Positions 27,459-36,350 of a stretch of DNA of 64,000 bases are shown here, piece by piece. Position 1 is the first letter of the stretch. The number at the start of each line of letters is the position of its first letter. This DNA is from Tamlana flava (GTDB lineage Bacteria > Bacteroidota > Bacteroidia > Flavobacteriales > Flavobacteriaceae), in contig NZ_JBGGTX010000004.1 of assembly GCF_041287255.1 (NCBI RefSeq), positions 434,001 through 498,000 on the forward strand. The letters are read 5' to 3'. A program made the position numbers and the translations under genes. The notes under the pieces were generated by a model. The model did not search any database. It was not told the origin of the DNA and saw only the letters and a list, made by a program, of their open reading frames with translations.

Positions 27459-27830
27459 TCACTTTTTTATCTTTTTAACTAGAACTGCTAAATAAACTCC
27501 AGCGAATGCAGAAGGAAAAGTTATAATACCACAAAGTACAATATCAAAAGGAAAAAGATTGTGAGACGTTTTATCCATAAATGTTATATCGTAAAATATT
27601 CGGGCTATAACAGCAAATATCACCCCAAGAAAAACAAACACTGCAATTATAAATGGCTTTTCATTTAGGATAAATGCGAGCAATAATGCCTCAATAAAAG
27701 TACCTAAACTCCAGATTAGCTTTATTTGACTTACATCCGTATATAACTGATTATATGGTTGAAACCAGTAACTTATCCCACCTATTATGATTCCTACAGC
27801 AATTGTCCAAATTCTAAATTTATTCTTCAT
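27459..27830 (-). CDS. Small four-TM membrane protein, unknown
   Basis: About 123 residues from the ATG at 27830; a further upstream ATG at 27854 adds a short polar extension. There are four hydrophobic segments (IWTIAVGIIIGGISYWF, SLGTFIEALLLAFIL, IIAVFVFLGVIFAVIARIF, IVLCGIITFPSAFAGVYLAV) and a Lys-rich C-terminus (VKKIKK), giving a probable inner-membrane protein with both ends in the cytosol. I do not recognise the family. It lies upstream of the STING-like pseudogene on the same strand with a 302-bp gap, so co-transcription is doubtful. Confidence 0.5.
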   Translation of the reverse strand: MKNKFRIWTIAVGIIIGGISYWFQPYNQLYTDVSQIKLIWSLGTFIEALLLAFILNEKPFIIAVFVFLGVIFAVIARIFYDITFMDKTSHNLFPFDIVLCGIITFPSAFAGVYLAVLVKKIKK

Positions 27831-28086
27831 GAATTTAGGTTTTATATCATGCACCTCAACTTGGTGATATGCATCGTTTTAATGACTTATGTCAGTGTTA
27901 AGCCAAGGTAGCTGAAAATTTTTATAATTTCAGCAGGATAAGTAAACAAGTAGCTAAAAATTTTTAAATACAGTTTTCGGATTTTTACGCGTCATGAAAA
28001 AAAAATCGAACAATTCCAATCATTTTTAACATTTATTGTACCTTACTGGTAACTAACAAACCAAGTTTAATATTAATACTAGTATT

Positions 28087-28596
28087 ATGAAAAAACAACT
28101 AACCACCGGACTAATTGTTGTTTTGCTTTTAGCATTCAACGCATGCCAACAAACCGTTGCTCCTATTGACAAAGAGCAAGAAAAGGAAGCCATTAAAACA
28201 GTCATTAATACGCTTTTGGATGCCCATGCAAGATCTGATTCCAATGTCTGGCTAGGCCAATGGGTTCAAGAACCTTATGTATTTATTTCGGCCGCCGACT
28301 CATCCGGCTACTTTTACCATAAAGGCTATGATGTTATAGCAGAAGGTTATAGCGGAGGTTGGCCAGATTCTTTAAAATTGGATGAACCCGAAAATCTTAA
28401 ATTAGTGGCCTCAAACTTTGATATAAAGGTTGCTGATAGCCTTGCTCGGGTAGTGTTTGATATCGATTGGTCATTTGAGGAGCCCGACACTATTTATCGT
28501 TGGAAGTCTTTTGAAAATTATTCCATGGAAAAACAATCTGATGGTTGGAAAGTTGCTGCCATTAGCGCGGTTAATGTATCGAGTTATGGGGAATAA
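28087..28596 (+). CDS. Lipoprotein with SnoaL/NTF2-like domain
   Basis: 169 residues. Lipobox LLLAFNAC, Cys20. The mature part has the cone-like NTF2/SnoaL pattern: an N-terminal helix pair (EKEAIKTVINTLLDAHARSD), a middle segment with YVFISAADSSG and a C-terminal sheet (FDIDWSFEE, FENYSMEKQSDGWKVAAISA). This DUF4440-like fold is used both in enzymes and as a ligand-binding scaffold; no catalytic residues can be named. It is a single-gene unit closed by the strong hairpin at 28645. Confidence 0.65.
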   Translation: MKKQLTTGLIVVLLLAFNACQQTVAPIDKEQEKEAIKTVINTLLDAHARSDSNVWLGQWVQEPYVFISAADSSGYFYHKGYDVIAEGYSGGWPDSLKLDEPENLKLVASNFDIKVADSLARVVFDIDWSFEEPDTIYRWKSFENYSMEKQSDGWKVAAISAVNVSSYGE

Positions 28597-28644
28597 TAGA
28601 CCGAAATAGTTCAACATTAAATTATTCAGAATAGATTACTAAAT

Positions 28645-28683
28645 AATGTTCGCTAATTGTAAAATTGGCGAACATTTATTTTT
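28645..28683. terminator. Bidirectional terminator, 14-bp stem
   Basis: AATGTTCGCTAATT (28645-28658) pairs with AATTGGCGAACATT (28663-28676) with one G-U pair and a 4-nt loop, followed by a T-rich tract to 28683. It lies between the convergent lipoprotein and helical-protein genes. Confidence 0.8.
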
Positions 28684-28687
28684 GTAA

Positions 28688-29158
28688 TTAAAAGTCTTCT
28701 AACAGCAAATTATAATCATATTGCAAATCCTCATGCAGTTTGGCAATAATCTTTTTTGCCAATAGGAGTTGCCGCGTGTACATGTTTTGCAGTTGGGTAC
28801 TGCGTTTTATACTGGGCTTAAAATCGCGCAGTTTTTGGCAAAAGTAGAGGAGCAGCTCTACTTCGGTTTCCTTGTTTTGCGAGTAGCGGATGTACTTTTT
28901 TACGTTTCGTAGAATTTTGCGGGCACTTTTCCTAATGTAAAAATAGCTGCTGGTGTTTATGAGGTTGAACTCATCGTCCATATAGCTTTTTACGCTTTCT
29001 ATATAGCCGCTTTCGTTGTGCGATTCAAACAACAAATAGGTAAGGAGTTCTTTGTTTTCTTTTTTAAATCGGCCCAAGCGCAAACAGAGTTCCAGGATTT
29101 CTTGCGTTGCAAGCGTTTGAAGTTCTTTTTTGATTTCTGGTAGTGAGGCTGGTTTCAT
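28688..29158 (-). CDS. Helical cytosolic protein, unknown function
   Basis: 156 residues, no signal peptide. It is almost entirely alpha-helical and rich in Lys, Leu and Glu, with a conserved-looking core LPEIKKELQTLATQEILELC and a Tyr/Lys/Arg-rich centre (YFYIRKSARKILRNVKKYIR) that could bind nucleic acid or acidic protein. I do not recognise the family with confidence. It is followed on the same strand by nothing but the shared terminator. It may be co-transcribed with the lipoprotein gene at 29224-29955 (65-bp gap). Confidence 0.55.
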   Translation of the reverse strand: MKPASLPEIKKELQTLATQEILELCLRLGRFKKENKELLTYLLFESHNESGYIESVKSYMDDEFNLINTSSYFYIRKSARKILRNVKKYIRYSQNKETEVELLLYFCQKLRDFKPSIKRSTQLQNMYTRQLLLAKKIIAKLHEDLQYDYNLLLEDF

Positions 29159-29223
29159 TAAAACGTTGGCATAAGCCCTAAATTTACTGATTTTTATTCA
29201 GGGTGGAAAACTTGGTTTTATTA

Positions 29224-29955
29224 TTAGTTTAAATCGATACCATCTAATTTTTCCATACCCGTGATTAATTTTTTGATGTATTCAAAAGATTTTTCATGGT
29301 TTTCGGTTCTTACCAAATCGTATTTAACATCGGTTTTCCATTTATCTTCTTCGTCAGAATCCATATAGTTTTTTATGAATTTTTGTAACTCTTCAGGAGA
29401 AGCGGTTAATAGGTATTCGGAATCGAACTTTTCATGTTTAATATTGAGGTCATGGGTTTCAATTAAATGCTGCAGTTTTTCAGATGAAAACCATTTTACG
29501 GAAACACTATCGTTATCCGTCATGTCAAACTTTACCAAAGAGTGGGTTGTAACTTGATGGTAATTAACCAAATCGATATTGCAATTGCAGTTTGAAGTTA
29601 TAGGGGTGAAGTCCAAAAACAATTGACCTTTAATTTTAAAGGGCATTACCGAAAATATGGCCACTTTATCTTTCTCCTCATTAATAATAAAATAGGCGTC
29701 TTTTTCTTTGTTGTATGTTGCAATATCTTCTGGCGACGGCGGGGTGGATTCGTGTTTTCGCTTTTCGTCATAATACTCTTTAACCGAAGCGACAATCCAT
29801 GTATTATTGGGGTCTTTAATGTCTTTCCATGTTCCGAGGAATGCTTTTTCAAAAGAGATGGTGTCTTCTGTGTAAAATGGAAATAACGATTTTACAATGC
29901 ATGAGCTGAATAGGAGGCCCAAAAGTAAAACTATGAAGGATTTGTACGTTTTCAT
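29224..29955 (-). CDS. Lipoprotein of unknown function
   Basis: 243 residues. Signal peptide with lipobox LLFSSC, Cys19, so probably an outer-membrane or periplasmic lipoprotein. The mature part starts with a lipocalin-like phrase (FEKAFLGTWKDIKDPNNTW) and includes a beta-rich centre with a C-x-C pair (SNCNCNIDLVNYH), followed by an acidic helical end. The W-x-D opening is shared with many flavobacterial lipoproteins of unknown role. No enzyme motif was seen. Confidence 0.6.
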   Translation of the reverse strand: MKTYKSFIVLLLGLLFSSCIVKSLFPFYTEDTISFEKAFLGTWKDIKDPNNTWIVASVKEYYDEKRKHESTPPSPEDIATYNKEKDAYFIINEEKDKVAIFSVMPFKIKGQLFLDFTPITSNCNCNIDLVNYHQVTTHSLVKFDMTDNDSVSVKWFSSEKLQHLIETHDLNIKHEKFDSEYLLTASPEELQKFIKNYMDSDEEDKWKTDVKYDLVRTENHEKSFEYIKKLITGMEKLDGIDLN

Positions 29956-30090
29956 GGTTTTTGAGTTTAGTTATATCAAATCAAAGCAACACAAAAGCAA
30001 TAGAAAAAACAATGATATTTATCAAATAAAGTGTTTGGGAAAATAAATCCGAATGGAATTATTGAGTCTGAGCGTTTATTAAATTCAGAA

Positions 30091-32502
30091 TTACCTCAAT
30101 TTTGGGAAATCACTTGGGTTGTACTCATGCATGATGGCATAAATAGCTTCAAAAATATCTTCCGCTGACGGTTTTGAAAAATAATCGCCATCGTTGCCGT
30201 ACGCTGGTCTATGCGGTTTAGCGCTTAAGGTTTTTGGTGCGCTGTCTAAATACTGAAAAGCATTTTGTTTGTTTAAAACTTCATCTAAAATATAGGCTGA
30301 AGCACCACCAGGAACGTCTTCATCAATAATAATAACCTTGTTGGTTTTTTCTATGCTCTTAACAATATCGTGACTCAAATCAAACGGCATTAAGGATTGC
30401 ACGTCTATAATTTCGACATCAATACCAACGGCCAATAAATCTTTTGCGGTTTGCTCAACAATTCGTAATGTAGAACCGTATGATACCACCGTAATGTCTG
30501 AACCTTCTCTTATGGTTTCAACAACTCCAATAGGCGTTTTAAGTGCGCCAAGGTTATTCGGCAATTTTTCCTTTAATCGGTAGCCGTTTAAACATTCCAC
30601 AACAATAGCGGGGTCGTCGCCAAGAAGCAAGGTATTGTAGAAACCGGCAGCTTTGGTCATATTTCTCGGGACTAAGAGGTTAACCCCTTTTACCAAGTTT
30701 AAAAGACCGCCCATTTGAGACCCAGAATGCCAAATGCCTTCCAGTCTATGGCCACGCGTTCTAATAATTAAAGGTGCTTTTTGTTTGCCTTTTGTTCGGT
30801 AGTGGGTGGTTGCCAAATCGTCGCTTATGGTTTGTAGCGCGTATAAAATATAATCCAAATATTGAATTTCGGCTATAGGCCTTAATCCGCGCAATGCCAA
30901 GCCAATACCTTGTCCAACAATCGTAGCTTCCCTGATGCCTGTATCGGCCACACGCAATTCGCCATATTTTTCCTGTAAACCTTCTAGTCCTTGGTTTACA
31001 TCGCCAATATTCCCTGTATCTTCACCAAAAACCAAGGTTTCGGGATATCTGGCAAAAATGGCATCAAAGTTATCACGAAGAATAATACGTCCGTCAACTT
31101 GTGGCGCGTCGTCATTATAGGTCGGTTTTATTTCCTTAATTCGGGTGTTGGAGCCCTGCGTTTCGGAATATAAATGCGAACTGAATTTAGGTTGTGCATG
31201 TTCAAAAATGGAATCAATCCAATTGGCAAGTTGTTTGCTTTCCGTGGTGGATTCGCCAATGGTGTATCTTAAGGCCTTTCTGGCGTGCGATAAAATATCT
31301 TTTCGAGTTGGCTCATTGATTGAGCTTAGGCTTTCCCTTATTTTAGCAATGAATACGCTATTTGTACTGATCGTTTCAATTTGTTTTAAAATGGAAATAA
31401 GCTCTTGTTGCTCATTTTTTATAGGCTTTAGGAAAGTACTCCAAGCATTTTTTTTGGCCTCCCGAACATCGCGTTTTGCTATCCTATCAATTTCGGTCAA
31501 AACCTCATTGGTGGCAATGCCACTTTCAATCATCCATTCACGCATTTTGCTATTGCAATCGTGACGGTTTTCCCATTCCAGTCGCTCTGGTGTTTTGTAA
31601 CGCTCGTGTGATCCTGAGGTTGAGTGTCCTTGAGGTTGGGTGACTTCCGTAACGTGAATTATTACAGGAACATGCTCCTCTCGGGCAATGGCACCTGCCT
31701 CTTGAAAGGTTTCTACCAAATTGGCATAATCCCAACCTTTTACACGAAGGATTTCAAAGCCTTTGTTTTTTTCATCGCGCTGAAACCCTTTTAATATTTC
31801 TGAAATATTTTCTTTTGTGGTTTGGTGTTTGGCATGTACAGAAATGCCGTATTCGTCATCCCAAATGCTGATCACCATAGGAACTTGTAAAACACCGCCA
31901 GCGTTGATGGTTTCAAAAAACAGCCCTTCACTTGTACTGGCATTGCCAATCGTTCCCCAGGCCACTTCATTTCCATTTACCGAAAAATTTGTGGCATTGA
32001 TGCCTTTAACTTCCCTGAAAATTTTGGATGCCTGTGCCAAGCCCAATAAACGCGGCATTTGTCCGGCGGTAGGTGAGATGTCTGAACTTGAATTATATTG
32101 TTTGGTAAGGTTTTTCCAGCTACCGTTATCATTCAAACTGTGGGTAACAAAATGCCCACCCATTTGACGACCGGCAGACATGGGTTCCAGCTCTAAATTG
32201 GTGTTGGCATATAGACCGGCAAAAAATTGCTCTGGAGTTAGTTCTCCAAGTGCCATCATAAAGGTTTGGTCTCTGTAATAACCCGACCGCCAATCACCTT
32301 TTAAAAAGGCTTTGGCCATAGCCAATTGAGGGACTTCCTTTCCATCACCAAAAATGCCGAATTTAGCCTTACCTGTAAGTACTTCGCGACGCCCCAACAA
32401 ACTACATTCTCTGCTGATAACCGCTGTTTTGTAGTCGTTCATGACTTCAGCTTTAAAATCTTCAAATGAGAGGTTGTTTTCCAGGTCAGGTAGGGTTTGC
32501 AT
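30091..32502 (-). CDS. 2-oxoacid dehydrogenase E1, alpha-beta fusion (branched-chain type)
   Basis: 803 residues: an alpha part (~1-400) joined to a beta part (~460-803). The alpha part carries the thiamine-diphosphate region, here TIGNASTSEG with DDEYGIS where many E1 alphas have GDG..N, the variant usual in Bacteroidota fusions. The beta part has the E1-beta signature VFGEDTGNIGDVNQGLEGLQ, then FAxxxPExV, GIALRG and DEDVPGGAS. Fused E1 proteins of this group decarboxylate branched-chain 2-oxoacids (or pyruvate) and feed an E2 lipoyl acyltransferase. E2 and E3 are not adjacent and must be encoded elsewhere. A clear promoter lies 21 bp upstream. The exact substrate is not provable from sequence. 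Confidence 0.87.
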   Translation of the reverse strand: MQTLPDLENNLSFEDFKAEVMNDYKTAVISRECSLLGRREVLTGKAKFGIFGDGKEVPQLAMAKAFLKGDWRSGYYRDQTFMMALGELTPEQFFAGLYANTNLELEPMSAGRQMGGHFVTHSLNDNGSWKNLTKQYNSSSDISPTAGQMPRLLGLAQASKIFREVKGINATNFSVNGNEVAWGTIGNASTSEGLFFETINAGGVLQVPMVISIWDDEYGISVHAKHQTTKENISEILKGFQRDEKNKGFEILRVKGWDYANLVETFQEAGAIAREEHVPVIIHVTEVTQPQGHSTSGSHERYKTPERLEWENRHDCNSKMREWMIESGIATNEVLTEIDRIAKRDVREAKKNAWSTFLKPIKNEQQELISILKQIETISTNSVFIAKIRESLSSINEPTRKDILSHARKALRYTIGESTTESKQLANWIDSIFEHAQPKFSSHLYSETQGSNTRIKEIKPTYNDDAPQVDGRIILRDNFDAIFARYPETLVFGEDTGNIGDVNQGLEGLQEKYGELRVADTGIREATIVGQGIGLALRGLRPIAEIQYLDYILYALQTISDDLATTHYRTKGKQKAPLIIRTRGHRLEGIWHSGSQMGGLLNLVKGVNLLVPRNMTKAAGFYNTLLLGDDPAIVVECLNGYRLKEKLPNNLGALKTPIGVVETIREGSDITVVSYGSTLRIVEQTAKDLLAVGIDVEIIDVQSLMPFDLSHDIVKSIEKTNKVIIIDEDVPGGASAYILDEVLNKQNAFQYLDSAPKTLSAKPHRPAYGNDGDYFSKPSAEDIFEAIYAIMHEYNPSDFPKLR

Positions 32503-32522
32503 TTACTCAAGTTTAGCTTGGG

Positions 32523-32553
32523 CAAAAGTAGTTAATTTTTGCTTTGTCTCCAA
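32523..32553 (-). promoter_or_regulatory. Promoter of the E1 fusion gene
   Basis: On the - strand TTG (32551-32553), a 20-base spacer, then TACTTTTG (32523-32530). This matches the Bacteroidota promoter pattern. Confidence 0.7.
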
Positions 32554-32665
32554 TAATATTGAACGCTAAATAGTTGTTAAATGTGTAAAAAAAAACGATT
32601 TTATGATTAAAATTTAAAAAATAATCACTTAAAAAGCATTTTAGGTTATAATTATTCAAAATACT

Positions 32666-35524
32666 TTAAAACCAGCGTCTCCTGAATAAGCCTAAAAGCA
32701 CTTGTGGGTCCACAGTAAACATAAACCGTATTTTCTGATCGTAATTTGGTTGGCCAATTTCCCAACCTAAGTTGGAGTAAATAGGAAAGTAAATCTCAAA
32801 ATAGTCGGTTACCAAATTAAGCCGAACACCCGAATCGTAAACAAAATGTGCAGCGTCCATTCTATTTTTTACCAAACCAATATCAGCATAAGCCAAGATG
32901 TATTTCCAAAGGGTTGTGCTTGCATTTAATGTGGTTATCCATTGGTTGGCATAAGGAGTGTCTAATTTTGATTTAAAACCACCTTCGGCTGTAATGTACT
33001 GTTGGCTGAATATTCCAGTGGCTTCGGATCTTCCCAAATAATTGTAATCGAACAGGTAATCTGTTGGCCTATCCAGAGCAAAGCTGAAATAGTCTGAGTT
33101 CGGGTCTATATTATTTTGTAAAAATGCTCCAGCAAACATGCGTAGATTCAATTGTCTGTTGCTTTCAAATAGGCGTCTGTATTCATAATTAAACGATAGT
33201 TTGCTGAATTTTTTCCCGATTTGAAAATCTGCAAACCAGCTGCTGAAATTAATTAAGTTGTCATTTGAATCGATATAACGAACATCAAAAATATTATAAT
33301 TAGGTTCGGTGGACGTGAAAACATTATTGACGTCTTTATCCCTTTTAATATTTACATGCCTCAATTTGAGCATACTGCGTTTGTTGGATCGGAAGTCGTC
33401 GTTTTGCCGAAACATGAACGTTAATGAAGGGGTAAATTGGGTAACAAATAGTCCCGGTGCATACGAAGAATAACCACCAACAACACCATAGTTAATAAAA
33501 TATAGATTGCTGTTATCCAAATAATGTGTTTGTGAAACCGCACCAGAGCCAGTTAGTGACTGGGATTTAAATGCATAATTGGTGCTAAAGCTGTAATTTA
33601 AAAGTTTTCTTAGAACCGTTTTATTATAGGTTTTTACGCCTAAAGTTACACCATCATAAATATTGTTGAATTCGGCCATGGGCATAAGAAAGACTTGATT
33701 GTAATTAGGGTCTTCAATGTCTTTGAACAATCGAAACTGAAGCGGTTTGTTGTTAAAAAAGAAACCTTTAAGCGATTTCCAATTGTCCCGAAGATTAATT
33801 TCTGGAATGGTATTGTCGTAGTTTAAAACCAGTTTGTTGGCATCATTTCTGGGAATGGTGATGGTTTTGTCGCCCTCAATGTTTTCAACCCATACTTTGG
33901 AAACAACCTCGTCGTTATTGAGACTGTACAGCGAAACAGGCATGCTGTTGTCCCTTTTGTTTTTTATGGTGATGGTTATGGAATCCTTGGTTTTTTCAAC
34001 CTTTTTAATCTTAAAATCTATCTTCTTGCGCGTTTTTATATAGTCATTAAAGAACCAATCAATGTCCTTGGAAGTTTTTGATTTTATATAGTTTTCAAAG
34101 GCCTTAGCAGAGGTTTCCTTTAATTTATTTTCTGCCAAAAATGATTCTACACTTTCTTTAACGATATCGTGGTTTACAAAATCATCCAAATATTTCAAAC
34201 CTATGCCAGCTTTGTATTTATTCGCTATATTGTGGTTAAACTTTAATAACGAGTCCTTTTGCATGCTTAAAGGTTGGTCCCTATTGGTCCGAGCCATAAG
34301 CATAAAGGCCAGAATGTATTTGTCGTTAAATTTCATATCTGCCACATGAAAAGATCGTACGCCCCAAAAATCGGCTATGGTACCCAAAAATTTCATGTCG
34401 GGGTAGTGCTCATCAACATAATTCATAAGGTAATAAATTTGTATGCCGTCAAGCAGCCATTGTTCTTTTCTAGGGTTGATCAATAAGGTGTTTTCCAAAT
34501 AATTGTGCAACGCAATTTTTAGAAGTTTCAGCTCGTATTGAAAATGACTAGGGTATGGTTTAACAAAACTCGGCAGGAAATTTAAGCCATAAATAGGATT
34601 TTTATCATTGTCAATCTGGGACAATAAAATTCTTTTATGTGGATATTTCCCAAAACTTTTGAAAAGGAAGTTAGTCACTTTTTCAGTAATCAATACTTTA
34701 TCCAGAACCTCAAGGTCTTTGTCAACCATATCTGAAACAATGGAAAAACCTTCTGTTTGAATGGTGTTGAATTTTGAATTTTTACTGAGGAAAAGTTTGG
34801 TGTTTATTCTATCTTTTCCTTCCAGATGAACAATTTGCTTGTTTGGAAGTTGGGTTATGCTAGCGGTGTTCAATTCTGAAGTCAAAACATAACCATTGGG
34901 ATGTTCAATATCCATGGTAATGTCCGATTTCGGAATGAACATATCATCAAGGTCTTTGTTGCTGTAATATTGCCATTCCCCATCATAAATGGCAGGGGTA
35001 ATGTACCAATACCTTAAATTATAATCGCCCTCATTTGTGATGCCGTAGCTTGTGAATTTGGAATTCGGTATTTGTACCGAATATACTAAATCAATCGTAT
35101 AGGAGTCACCTGGTTTTAGGGGTTCGGGCAATTCTACCTTTATAACATCAATTTGATTTTTTACCTGTTGAAAATGTAATGCTTTACCATTTTGCTTTAT
35201 TGAGGCCACAACGGAAAAACCACGATCTTCATTTTTTGCCAAATGAAAATCGTTTTTGTACTCGTCGGCCATTCTTATAGCCAATTGCGTTTTCTTTGTG
35301 GCGTAGCTGTTGCTCCAATCGTTAAGGTAAATGGTGCTTAGCTCATCGTTTGAGGTATTTTGGTATTGAATGGTTTGCGAGATTTTTATTTGTTTGTTTT
35401 CTACATCGAATACCGCTTTAAGGTCAATTTTATTTTGACCAAAAGAAGAAAAGCAGATGCATGAGAAAGCAACAAATTTGATTAGGAAGAATCTCAATTT
35501 TTCAATAACATTAATGGTTAGCAA
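32666..35524 (-). CDS. M1-like pseudo-peptidase fused to an outer-membrane beta-barrel
   Basis: 952 residues. Residues 1-29 are a signal peptide ending SSFG. Residues 30-~500 have the layout of M1 (gluzincin) aminopeptidases: an N-terminal beta domain (LKAVFDVENKQIKISQTIQY) then a helical catalytic-like domain. The zinc motif is lost: HNYLE (His340) replaces HExxH, and WLLDG replaces the downstream W-x-N-E-G glutamate ligand. From ~600 to 952 there are repeated amphipathic strands ending in FRRRWF, resembling a surface-antigen/Omp85-type barrel with a C-terminal aromatic. It is probably an outer-membrane protein with a non-catalytic peptidase-like periplasmic or surface domain. Homologues in flavobacteria are usually annotated as metalloproteases, which the missing ligands argue against. 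Confidence 0.7.
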   Translation of the reverse strand: MLTINVIEKLRFFLIKFVAFSCICFSSFGQNKIDLKAVFDVENKQIKISQTIQYQNTSNDELSTIYLNDWSNSYATKKTQLAIRMADEYKNDFHLAKNEDRGFSVVASIKQNGKALHFQQVKNQIDVIKVELPEPLKPGDSYTIDLVYSVQIPNSKFTSYGITNEGDYNLRYWYITPAIYDGEWQYYSNKDLDDMFIPKSDITMDIEHPNGYVLTSELNTASITQLPNKQIVHLEGKDRINTKLFLSKNSKFNTIQTEGFSIVSDMVDKDLEVLDKVLITEKVTNFLFKSFGKYPHKRILLSQIDNDKNPIYGLNFLPSFVKPYPSHFQYELKLLKIALHNYLENTLLINPRKEQWLLDGIQIYYLMNYVDEHYPDMKFLGTIADFWGVRSFHVADMKFNDKYILAFMLMARTNRDQPLSMQKDSLLKFNHNIANKYKAGIGLKYLDDFVNHDIVKESVESFLAENKLKETSAKAFENYIKSKTSKDIDWFFNDYIKTRKKIDFKIKKVEKTKDSITITIKNKRDNSMPVSLYSLNNDEVVSKVWVENIEGDKTITIPRNDANKLVLNYDNTIPEINLRDNWKSLKGFFFNNKPLQFRLFKDIEDPNYNQVFLMPMAEFNNIYDGVTLGVKTYNKTVLRKLLNYSFSTNYAFKSQSLTGSGAVSQTHYLDNSNLYFINYGVVGGYSSYAPGLFVTQFTPSLTFMFRQNDDFRSNKRSMLKLRHVNIKRDKDVNNVFTSTEPNYNIFDVRYIDSNDNLINFSSWFADFQIGKKFSKLSFNYEYRRLFESNRQLNLRMFAGAFLQNNIDPNSDYFSFALDRPTDYLFDYNYLGRSEATGIFSQQYITAEGGFKSKLDTPYANQWITTLNASTTLWKYILAYADIGLVKNRMDAAHFVYDSGVRLNLVTDYFEIYFPIYSNLGWEIGQPNYDQKIRFMFTVDPQVLLGLFRRRWF

Positions 35525-35629
35525 TTTGATTAAGGCGATGCAATATAGTAAAATATGGCGGCAAAAAATGATCTGTAATAAATATTATGCATGCATAGGT
35601 AATTTTGGTTTAAAACAATAATGCAAAAC

Positions 35630-36319
35630 CTAAAAATTGGGGCTTAAGCGCGAGTCTTTGTAGAAAGTGTCCAATATCTCAATCACTTCATTTTCACTAT
35701 CTACCAGATGGATGAGGTCCAAATCTTTTGGGCTAACATTTCCGAAGGAATTTAAAAGCGTTTTCTTAATCCAATCTATTAGGCCTTCCCAAAAATCTGT
35801 TCCCACTAATATTATGGGGAATTTCCCAATTTTATGGGTTTGTATTAGGGTGAGGGCTTCAAAAAATTCATCTAGCGTACCAAAGCCTCCAGGCATAACC
35901 ACAAAGCCTTGGGAGTACTTTACAAACATAACCTTACGCACAAAAAAGTAATCGAAATCCAAACTTTTATCCGGATCAATATATGGATTGTCATGTTGTT
36001 CAAAAGGCAGTTCTATATTAAGTCCAACTGATGTTCCACCGCCTAAATGGGCACCTTTGTTGCCGGCCTCCATAATCCCTGGACCACCACCAGTAATGAC
36101 GCCATAGCCACCTTCCACAATTTTTTTGGCAATATTTTCGGCAAGTTTATAGTATTTATCGCCCGGTTTTGTTCGTGCCGATCCAAATATGGATACACAT
36201 GGACCTATCTTGCTCATTTTTTCAAAACCATTGACGAACTCGCCCATGATTTTAAAAATGGCCCAAGAATCGTTGGTTTTTATCTCATTCCAGCCTTTAT
36301 GGTGGTGTTCTTTTCTCAT
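35630..36319 (-). CDS. LOG-family Rossmann protein (nucleoside-5'-monophosphate phosphoribohydrolase type)
   Basis: 229 residues with both family motifs: GGGPGIMEAGNKGA (~residues 78-91) and PGGFGTLDE (~143-151). LOG proteins hydrolyse N6-substituted or plain AMP-type nucleotides to the free base and ribose 5-phosphate. In bacteria many serve in purine-nucleotide turnover rather than cytokinin synthesis. It starts 31 bp after uvrA and so is probably co-transcribed with it. Cytosolic. The exact substrate is unknown. Confidence 0.87.
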   Translation of the reverse strand: MRKEHHHKGWNEIKTNDSWAIFKIMGEFVNGFEKMSKIGPCVSIFGSARTKPGDKYYKLAENIAKKIVEGGYGVITGGGPGIMEAGNKGAHLGGGTSVGLNIELPFEQHDNPYIDPDKSLDFDYFFVRKVMFVKYSQGFVVMPGGFGTLDEFFEALTLIQTHKIGKFPIILVGTDFWEGLIDWIKKTLLNSFGNVSPKDLDLIHLVDSENEVIEILDTFYKDSRLSPNF

Positions 36320-36350
36320 AAATTTCCGTGTTCTAAATTTTACTAACCCG

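Noticed and set aside
31145..31564. 139-residue + frame opposite the E1 fusion gene
   Set aside because: Antisense shadow of a well-supported gene; no recognisable motif.
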